Shown one piece after another: positions 1-8,500 of a stretch of 64,000 nt of DNA (positions within the stretch are counted from its first letter, which is position 1; every line of letters begins with the position of its first letter). A program made the translations under genes and the position numbers. The notes beneath the pieces were generated by a model. That model saw nothing but the letters and a program-made list of their open reading frames with translations, did no database searches and had not been told where the DNA came from. This DNA is from Pelotomaculum sp. PtaU1.Bin035 (GTDB taxonomy: Bacteria; Bacillota; Desulfotomaculia; Desulfotomaculales; Pelotomaculaceae): positions 25,191 through 89,190 of the forward strand of contig MVRN01000127.1 of the NCBI GenBank assembly GCA_002067965.1, given 5' to 3'.

Positions 1-670
1 ACCCAAAAATCGAAGACTAAACCGGCAAGGATATCGTATTCTGATAGTCGATAGTTACTTGATGTTCTACGTTCTGCTGGACAACGAGACAGTGGAAATC
101 CGGCGCATTATTAGCGGAAAAAGAGACTATAAGTTTTTGCTTTAGCGGAAGCATTCCTTTGGCGAAGTAGCGAAGCGGGAAGTATAAGCGTTGCCGCCTG
201 ACGAGTTTAAGAGAAGGAATTATTAAAATCGCCAAATAGCCGCCGGAATGGTAAAAAATATATACGAATAACAGTCAACAGTTAAAAATCTTTAGTGTAG
301 GGGTTAGCCCTGGAATCGTTAATAGACAAGCATTTCCGAAAACAGTAGAAGCCAACGGAGAGGTCTTCCGCAAAACTCGAAATAGATAGGCCGTGATAAG
401 CGGCCTCTAGCATGACTTTACGAAATATTAGTTTTCAACAGGTAGCCGCCGCTTACGGCGGTCAGTTGTAATTAACTCTTTTGGTAATTTAACAAAATAT
501 TAAGATATTCCATTAAAAATGAAAAAAGTCTTTCACTTCGAAAAATTTACGCCTGCTTTACTCATCTTCACAACTTCTTTCATAATTTTCTTTAATCGTA
601 AATATAATGTTTGCATTAGCTGAAATATTTTCTGGAATATGTGATTTTATGTTGGAAAACACTATGCTTT
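1..670. other. Intergenic region without a convincing gene
   Basis: No open frame here has a ribosome binding site together with a recognisable product. A 72-codon open frame lies on the minus strand at 17-235 but has no family I recognise; its basic composition could fit a decayed transposase, which is only a guess. A perfect short hairpin with a 6-bp CCGCCG/CGGCGG stem and CTTA loop lies at 446-461, without a T-tract. The stretch from about 470 to 650 is AT-rich and leads into the promoter of the next gene. Confidence 0.4.
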
Positions 671-680
671 TTTGTATAAT
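652..680 (+). promoter_or_regulatory. Sigma-A-type promoter for the XRE regulator
   Basis: TTGGAA at 652-657 and a perfect TATAAT at 675-680 are separated by 17 bp. The predicted start of transcription falls near 687, about 25 bases before the ATG at 711, so the mRNA leader is short. Confidence 0.65.
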
Positions 681-710
681 AAAACCAACTTACCTGAAGG
701 GATTGGAACT

Positions 711-926
711 ATGGCCATCAGCTACATTAAGCTATGGAAGCTTTTACTTGACAATAAAATGAAAAAGACCGATTTGCTCAGTCTTGCCGATATCAGCACG
801 ACTACCCTGGCAAAGCTGTCGAAAGACCTGCCCGTCAGCATGGAAGTAATGAGCCGGATTTGCCGTGCGCTTTCCTGTGATATTGGCGACGTGATGGAAA
901 TAATCCCCGATAAAAAAGGCGATTAG
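711..926 (+). CDS. XRE/Cro-type HTH transcriptional regulator (YozG-like)
   Basis: Small 71-residue DNA-binding protein, essentially one Cro/C1-type helix-turn-helix of the HTH_26 kind. The family hallmarks are visible: a start reading MAISYIKLWKLL, a recognition region with TTTLAKLSK, and a C-terminal CRALSCDIGDVME. The ATG at 711 is chosen because the family starts with this motif and AAGGGA lies just upstream; a longer open frame reaches into the promoter. Such proteins act as local repressors, often of an adjacent toxin, restriction or phage gene. The next gene starts 12 bases downstream with a strong ribosome binding site, so the two are probably co-transcribed. Confidence 0.85.
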   Translation: MAISYIKLWKLLLDNKMKKTDLLSLADISTTTLAKLSKDLPVSMEVMSRICRALSCDIGDVMEIIPDKKGD

Positions 927-938
927 GAGGATGCTGTC

Positions 939-1151
939 ATGGGTTTGGAACTGCCTTACACGTCCTCTATAAAGGATATGCCCTTTCTATTTTCCGATAT
1001 GCGCAGGACTGCGCAGTTGTGTGCGGCATTTAATTGTGATCGATGGTTTGAAAATGAAATGTATATTCACACTTGCTTAAGGCAATCAATTTTTGGTTGT
1101 GTAGATTGGAAGCAATGCGGGACACTTTGCCGCTACGGTTATTTAACTTAA
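939..1151 (+). CDS. Hypothetical small protein, possibly a truncated 5' remnant
   Basis: 70 codons directly behind the XRE gene, preceded by a strong AGGAGG at a normal distance, so the start is probably genuine. The first 25 residues look like an ordinary soluble protein (KDMPFLFSDMRRTAQL). The rest is Cys-rich and irregular (five Cys in the last 40 residues) and looks like sequence read after a frameshift or deletion. I cannot assign a family. The most likely history is that the XRE gene once regulated a longer partner of which only this 5' end remains. It could also be a real small protein. Confidence 0.4.
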   Translation: MGLELPYTSSIKDMPFLFSDMRRTAQLCAAFNCDRWFENEMYIHTCLRQSIFGCVDWKQCGTLCRYGYLT

Positions 1152-1161
1152 TAGGAATTTG

Positions 1162-1863
1162 TTAAATTTGAACTTCCTGTCCCGGCTTAATTGCTTCAAC
1201 TTTTACCTCGGGTGCCTTTTTCGAGGATAAATCAATGAATTCTGCCGCATCTTGTGTCAGTACGGGAAATGTTCGGTAATGGATGGGGATGGCAACTTTA
1301 GGTTTAATTAAAGAAAGACTCACCGCCGCCTGGAGCGGGTTCATGGTAAAGACGCTCCCAATCGGTACAAGGGCGAGGTCTATGTTGTATATATCGCCAA
1401 AAAGCCTCATACTATCGAAAACACCGGTGTCCCCGGTGTGGTATATGGTTTTTCCGTCGTCCAGAATAATGATGTAACCTGCCGGGGTTCCGGCGGCGCA
1501 GGAGTGAAACGCCTGAACCATGATCACTTTGACGCCCGCTATTTCCGCTTCGGCACCGATATTCATTCCCATGCCGTAATGTACAATATTATCGGAGCTG
1601 ACTCCGGCTTTCCGGAGTGTATCCGCCAACTCGGGCTGTACTATCACTGTGGCGCCGGTGGATTTTACCAGATCCGGCACATCGGTTCCAAGATGATCAA
1701 AATGGTCATGGGTAATCAGTATTAGATCGGCCTGCTTGATATCATCTTTTTTAATTGGACAGCTAGGATTACCGGAAATCCAGGGGTCAATTAATATAAC
1801 GGCTCCTTTTTCCGTGGTGATTTGACAGGCGGCATGTCCCAGCCACCTTACCCTGTGGGCCAT
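1162..1863 (-). CDS. UPF0173 family metal-dependent hydrolase
   Basis: 233-residue cytoplasmic metallo-beta-lactamase-fold hydrolase of the UPF0173 family (YtkL-like), whose substrate is not established. The metal-binding motif THDHFDHLG lies near residue 50, with further ligands in HSCAAG, HTGDTG and IPIHYRTFP. The N-terminal WLGHAA is typical. Length matches the family (about 225-230). The ATG at 1861-1863 is preceded on the minus strand by a strong AAAGGAGGG. It stands alone and converges with the small genes upstream. Confidence 0.9.
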   Translation of the reverse strand: MAHRVRWLGHAACQITTEKGAVILIDPWISGNPSCPIKKDDIKQADLILITHDHFDHLGTDVPDLVKSTGATVIVQPELADTLRKAGVSSDNIVHYGMGMNIGAEAEIAGVKVIMVQAFHSCAAGTPAGYIIILDDGKTIYHTGDTGVFDSMRLFGDIYNIDLALVPIGSVFTMNPLQAAVSLSLIKPKVAIPIHYRTFPVLTQDAAEFIDLSSKKAPEVKVEAIKPGQEVQI

Positions 1864-2111
1864 TTTTTTCCCTCCTTTAATGTATGAAAATTTATATCTA
1901 TGATGAAGTGTTCTATAGCATGGATTTTTTTCCTGCTTATTTAATGGAAATTCTTAAATACTATAAACAAGCATATCTAAGTACCGGTGTTCAGTTTCAA
2001 ACGGGGAGATATATTAAAATTAGTTCGGGAAAGTATTTAAGAAACAATGCACCGTGGGTCGTTTAATTAAATGTGCTTAAAGAAGAATAATAATTTCAGG
2101 GAGGTTTAATT

Positions 2112-2315
2112 ATGGGATTTTCATCTAGGTTTTCACGTTCATCAAGTAAGGGACATTATCGTCATGGAAACCATGGTAGTAACTATTACAAAAGACGTGG
2201 GAAATCCGGTATCTTGGGAAAAATTATTGATGCCATAACCGGTTCAAAAAGCCGCTCTCATTCTCACTCTCATTCAAATGGTTACCGGCGCCGCCGTCGT
2301 AGCTCATGGTCATAA
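2112..2315 (+). CDS. Small basic Ser/His/Arg-rich protein of unknown function
   Basis: 67 residues with a very good ribosome binding site (AGGGAGG, 6 bases before ATG), so it is probably translated. Composition is extreme: Ser, Arg, Lys, His and Gly dominate. The N-terminus (GFSSRFSRSSSKGHYRHG) and C-terminus (repeated SHSHSHS, then YRRRRRSSW) flank a short hydrophobic helix, ILGKIIDAITG. There is no signal peptide. The His/Ser run could bind metal and the basic tail could bind nucleic acid, but this is composition only. No family recognised. A terminator-like hairpin follows about 110 bases downstream. Confidence 0.55.
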   Translation: MGFSSRFSRSSSKGHYRHGNHGSNYYKRRGKSGILGKIIDAITGSKSRSHSHSHSNGYRRRRRSSWS

Positions 2316-2422
2316 AGATAAAATAGGCAAGCTTTTGGCATGGCAGTATGTTAAATAGTATGTTAATAAATAGAAGAAGATGGTAAAATCTGAGATCGAA
2401 ATGAGCGGTTTCCCTTGCAAAC

Positions 2423-2465
2423 CAAGGAGTTAACGTTTTTATACGGCAGCTCCTTGTTTTTTTTT
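2423..2465 (+). terminator. Rho-independent terminator
   Basis: A perfect CAAGGAG/CTCCTTG stem with a 20-base loop is followed by nine T residues. It separates the small basic protein gene from the glucan synthase gene. Confidence 0.7.
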
Positions 2466-2590
2466 GTCTAAAAGATTGAGCAAAATTGATAATTGCCATG
2501 CTAAAGGGGAATATTTAATTGTGTTCAAATTCCGCAACAGCTTATGGTAATGATTCCCATGTCACACTTCTGATTTTCTTCAGGGGGACT

Positions 2591-5500
2591 ATGATTCTAA
2601 ATACTGAACAACTTCGACAAAAAGCTCATGAACTTGCACTGACACACGACCCTTATGTGAGACGCGGGCCATCAAAGCGCCTGTGGCGGGAGTTTTATGC
2701 GGACGTCGAGAAATTACGCGCGTTTATCCGCTACCTGCGGGACGGCTATGCAAGCTGTTCGCAACCAGCGGAAGAATGGCTGCTCGATCATGCTGAGTTC
2801 GTCGAAGAACAGGTATTGGTCATCCGCCACCAGCTTTCCGAAGTTATTTTGCGGGATTTGCCGCGCCTGCGCAAGACCGGCAAGACTAGGGTACTGTCCA
2901 TCTGCGCTGATTACCTCGAGCATGTGGACGGAAACCTTGACGAGGATTCGCTCGTTTCATACATTAATTTTTACCAGGAAGTGTCGGTATTGACCATTGC
3001 CGAGGCTTGGGCGGTCCCGGTTATCCTGCGCATTGCCTTGATCGGGCGCCTGGCCGAAGTCATGGAACTGGTCCGCGAACGGCGGGAGGTGTGTGCGTTA
3101 GCCGAACGGTTGCTTGCACGGATAGAGCCATCGAAGTTAAGTCCGGAGGTTCTGAAGGCCGCCCTGGAAGAAGCGGGGCAAGATATGCCGCTCTCCGGGC
3201 CGCTGATCGTCCACTTGGTCAGGCACCTGCGCGAGTGGTCCGACGACTCGGCAACCGTGCGTGAATGGCTGATGTGCAAGCTGGAAAACGGCTCTGACTG
3301 CCTTGATCGAATCGTCTCATACGAGTATCAAATGCAGGCTGCCTATCAAGTAACCACAGGCAACCTCATCGGGAGTCTGCGCAAAATTTCTCGCTGGGAC
3401 TGGCACGATCCCTTCGAGCAAATTTCTATGGTTGAGCACAATCTCCGCGAAGAAAGATCAGGCATCTACCCGCTTCTTGATTTTTCAAGCCGCGACGCGT
3501 TGCGAAAGCGTGTTGAACAATTGGCCCGCCGCTTGCGCCTGCCGGAAAATCTGGTTGCGAAGCAAGCCGTCGAGCTTGCGGCTAAGGAATACGAGCAGGC
3601 TTGCGGGAGGCGGGCACTGGCGGAAAAGGCCGCCGGCAATTCAAAGGAAAGTGGACGCACCTCCCCCGGAGGAATGTCCCCGAAGCATGAATGTCCCCAA
3701 CGTATAATGTCCCCAGTTGAGGAACTGCCGCGCGAAGCATTTGCCGCATACTACCTGCTTGAGCCGGACGGCGTCAAAGAGTTGCGGCACGCGCTGAAAA
3801 TGTGCGGCACTCCCCGGTATTTGCCGGAATTGGGGATTTTGCGTCGCGCAACCGCAATGTATTTTACCATCCTGACGGGATTGTTTACGGCCATCCTTCT
3901 CGGGTTCACTGTTTGGATTGGAGGCGGCGCGAACTTAACGGCCGCCCAGTGGCCGGTGATTCTGATCGCGCTGACGCTTCCCGCAAGCCAGTGGGCAGTC
4001 ACGGCGGCACACTGGCTTATAGAGTGCGCTATGCGGCCACGGCTGCTGTTGAGATACGATTTCTCGCGCGGGATCCCGGATGAAGCGGCCACTATGGTCG
4101 TGATTCCCGTAATCTGGCCGACAGTCAAAGATGTGCTGGAATTGGCGGACCGTCTGGAAATGCATTACTTGGCCAACCGCGATTCGAATATCCACTTCGC
4201 TCTCCTGGGTGACTTTGTTGACGCCGGCGCGGAGAGGCTGCCGGAGGATAATGCCGTCATTGCAGCCGCGCGGGCAAGCATTGAGGGGTTAAATTGTTCG
4301 TACTCCCACCCGGGCGGGAGTACATTTCACCTTTTTCAGCGCCGCAGGTTGTGGAACCCGTCAGAGGGCGCGTGGATGGGTTGGGAGCGCAAGCGGGGAA
4401 AATTAGTGGAATTTGTAGAACTGCTAAAAGGGCGGACAGATACGACTTACGACTGCGTTGTTGGGGACGCGTCTATCCTGCCGCGCATCCGTTACATCAT
4501 CACCCTTGACGCGGATACGCAGCTGCCGGTGGGAAGCGCCCAGCGGATGATCGGCACTATGCATCTCCCTTACAACCGGCCGCGCTTAAACAGTATGCGG
4601 ACACGGGTCGTTGAGGGATATGGCGTATTGCAGCCGCGTATCGGTATTAGCCACGAGGCTGCTTTGCGCTCGCGATTTGCTTATTTATGGTCGGCGAATC
4701 CGGGAATCGACCCGTATGCCTTTGCCGCTTCCGATCCGTACCAGGATGGGTTGGGACAGGGTATTTTTACGGGAAAAGGGATATTTGATGTCGACGCGTT
4801 TGCGAAAGTTTTGTGTGAACGTATTCCAGAAAACCGGGTGCTCAGTCACGACTTGTTGGAAGGTGGATTTTTACGCGCCGGCCTGCTGTCGGACATCGAA
4901 TTAATCGATGAGCACCCGTCTACGTTCAGTGCTTATCAGAAGAGAATGCACCGTTGGGTGCGTGGCGATTGGCAATTGCTCATTTGGTTGTTTCACCGTG
5001 TCCGCGACCGGTGGGGAAAGTTTTTGCCGGTTGATCTATCCCCCCTCACTCGCTGGCAGGTGATCGACAATCTGCGCCGCAGTTTGCTGCCGCCGGCGCT
5101 TTTTGCGGTGCTGTTGTTAGGCTTTTCCGTCTTACCAGGCTCTCCCGGGCGCTGGCTTGCTTTTGTATTCGCTACATTATCTTTGCCGTTGATTTGCCAA
5201 TTGGCGGCGATTGGGAGGACGATTTGGCGGCCACAGGGCTTGCTGGCTACAGCCGGCCAAATACTGGTAACCGTTGTGACACTTCCGTTTCAAAGCGTGC
5301 TGTTGTTTGACGCGATAACTAGGACCCTGTATCGCTTGTTCGTATCAAAACGTCATTTGCTGGAATGGGTCAGCGCCGCGGAAATTGAACGCCGCAGCCA
5401 TGGCGGGCGCCAACCGGCACTGCCTGGTATGTATGGAGGTTATGCGCTGTTGTTTCTCTTTGCGCCGGCAGCGGTGGCCAGTACCGTTCCGGCGCTGCGG

Positions 5501-8500
5501 TGGGCAGGATTGGCGCTTTGCGCTGTTTGGGCTTTTGCGCCGCTTGCTATCCGCTGGCTGGACCGGCCCCTGCGGCGGCCCGAGCGCCCGCTTGCGGCGG
5601 CTGAGGAGGCGGAATTGCGAAAGTTGTCGGAACAGATTTGGATGTTTTTTGAGGATTATGTTACTGAGGCGGAGCATTGGCTGCCGCCTGATAACGTTCA
5701 AATCGACCCGCCTATCGGGGTAGTCCACCGTACTTCGCCCACCAACACCGGGCTTTATCTCGCCTGCGCGCTGGCGGCGCGGGATTTCGGGTTCATCGAT
5801 ACACCCGGGTTGATCGAGCGTTTGGAACGCACGGTCAGTACAATTGAGCAAATGGATAAATGGAAAGGCCATCTTTATAACTGGTATGACACAGTCACTC
5901 TCAAACCATTACCCCCGCAGTACGTGTCAACGGTGGATTCCGGCAATTTTATCGGCTGTTTAATTACAGTTAAAGAGGGGCTGGCGGAGTGGCTCAATTC
6001 GATTATCGGCGGGGATGTACAGCCAGGTTCTGACCGGGTTCGCGGTAAGGCGGCGGAAGCCTTGAATGTCGCCTTTGCCGGGGAGTTGACGCCTGCCCTG
6101 AAAGATGAAGACGCAGGCAAACGCAAAAAATCGTCCAGTAGTCTCCGGGAAGATTGGGTGGTACGCGGGCAAAACCTGATTGCCCGTTTAGATACGCTGA
6201 TAAACGGGACGGATTTTCGCCCGCTTTACGACCATAAAGCCAAATTATTCAACCTGGGCTACCACTCCGGGCTGCGTAAACCTGATCAGATCCTGTATGA
6301 CCTGTTGGCGTCAGAGGCAAGGCAGACAAGCTTTATTGCCATCGCCCTCGGTCATGTGCCGGTGTCGCACTGGCATGCGCTGGGGCGGACAATGGCCAAG
6401 GTAGGGCGGCGGGTAACGCTGCTCTCGTGGTCCGGGACCATGTTTGAATTTTTAATGCCTTTGCTTTTTATGCGCACCTACCGGAGCACCATCTGGGACA
6501 GCACCTGCCGTGCGGTGGTCAAGCGGCAAATCGAGTATGCGCACCGGCGGGGAGTACCGTTCGGCATCTCCGAATCCGGCTACTACGCCTTTGATTATCA
6601 AATGAACTATCAATACAGGGCGTTTGGTGTTCCCGGTCTCGGATTCAAGCGCGGCCTGGAACAAGATTTAGTCGTGGCGCCCTACGCGGCGATCCTTGCC
6701 TTACCCTTCGCCAAGCGTCAAGGGCTGGAGGATTTATGTAAAATGAAGGAGTTGGGCGCCTGTGGAAAATACGGCTTCTACGAAGCCATAGATTTCACGT
6801 CCGAGCGGCTGCCGAAGGATAAGAAAAACATGATCATCCGAAGTTATATGGCCCATCACCAGGGGATGAGTCTGCTTGCCCTGGCCAACTTGCTGGCGCC
6901 GAAAAAAATATACGAGCGCTTTCATCGTGACAAGCGTGTGCGGTCAACGGAACTGCTTTTACAAGAGCGAATTCCCGCGCGGCCTAAAATCATAAAACAT
7001 TCCGCCATGGCACGTGCGCGTGTGCCTGATATCAGGCTGGCGGAGACTGGCGCCCGGCGCGAATACCTCAGCGCGGACACGCCTGTACCCGAGGTTTGCG
7101 TCCTTTCCAACGGGACCTTTATGACCATAGTAACCAACAGCGGCAGCGGGCTAATCCGGTATGAAGGGCTGGCTGTCTCGCGCTGGCGGGAGGATCCGGT
7201 GCTGGACGATTGGGGGATCTACATATATATCCGTGACGTTGCCCGCGATATGATATGGTCTCCGGCGTTTCAGCCTTGCCGTGTGCCGTCTTCTGAGCAG
7301 CGGGTGCAATTTTCCCTTGACCGGGCCACCTTTATGCGTGTTGACGGGGATATGCGGACGAGTTTGGAAATCTGCGTGTCTCCGGAATGGAATGCGGAAG
7401 TCCGCAGGCTGACGCTTACTAACACGGGGAATGAAGCACGGATCATCGAGGTCACAACGTTTCTTGAACTGGCCCTGGCGCCTCCCATGGCCGACGACGC
7501 GCACCCGGCTTTCAGCAAATTGTTCATTAAAACGGAATATGCGGAGGATGCCCGGTGCCTGCTGGCCTGGCGCAGGCCTCGCCAGGAAGATGAGAAGCCG
7601 TTATGGGTGGCGCATGCGCTAATAGCCGGGTGCCAGGCCATAGGGCCGGTGGAATACGAGTCCGACCGGGCCTGTTTTATCGGCCGGGGCCATACGGTCT
7701 CCCAGCCGCAAGGAATCCGTTCCCGCCTGCGCGGAACGGTGGGCTCCGTGACTGACCCCGCCATGATCATGCGGAAGCGGTTAAGCATCAAGTCCGGTGA
7801 GCAGGCGCAGTTGTTCGCTGTTACTGCCGTGGCGGGTACGAAAGAAGAGGTGCTCGACATAGTCAGCCGTTTTCCGGGGGGGCTGATGGTGGAGCGAACA
7901 TTTCAACTGGCCTGGAACCGCAGTCAAATCGAGCTCCGGCATCTGCGCCTTACTGCCGCCCGGGCGATGACTTTCCAGGCTTTTGCGGGCCGGGTGCTGT
8001 ATACTCCGCCGCTGCGGCAGGAGCGGCAGCAAAGTATCGCTGTGAATGTAAAAGGACAGTCCGGCCTCTGGACATACGGAGTTTCCGGAGACGTGCCGGT
8101 GATCCTGGTACGGATCGAGAACAGGGCTGATATTCAGTTTATCGTTAAGCTGTTGGCCGGACACGAGTATTTGCGCTGCCTGGGATTGATTTTCGACTTG
8201 GTTGTTCTGAATGAATCGGCGGGAGGATATCAGCAGGATCTGAGTGAAGCGCTGCGGCGGGCGGTGGAACAAGTCGTCCACCGGAAAGGTGCGGAGCCGG
8301 GCGGCGTTTTTATTATAAATGCCAGTCAATTGCCGGTTTCGGACAGGACGCTGCTGCTCGCCGCGGCCCGTGTTGTATTGCGGGCAGGCGGTCCCAGCCT
8401 CAAGGCGCAAACCAAACCGCCCCGGCGGGATGCCGTCTTGCCGGCGCCCTTCAAGCCGGCGGCGTCGTTAAACAGGTTCACCTCGCTTGTGCCTGACGAC

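Noticed and set aside
1884..2066. 60-codon plus-strand open frame
   Set aside because: No ribosome binding site, AT-rich random composition and no family resemblance; the region is better read as the divergent leader of the UPF0173 gene.
2224..2499. 91-codon minus-strand open frame over the small basic gene and its terminator
   Set aside because: It lies antisense to a gene with a strong start and crosses a terminator; no family recognised.
5345..5872. Long minus-strand open frames inside ndvB (also 7270-7860, 7781-8410 and others)
   Set aside because: They are expected shadows of a GC-rich gene; the plus strand has continuous known domains.
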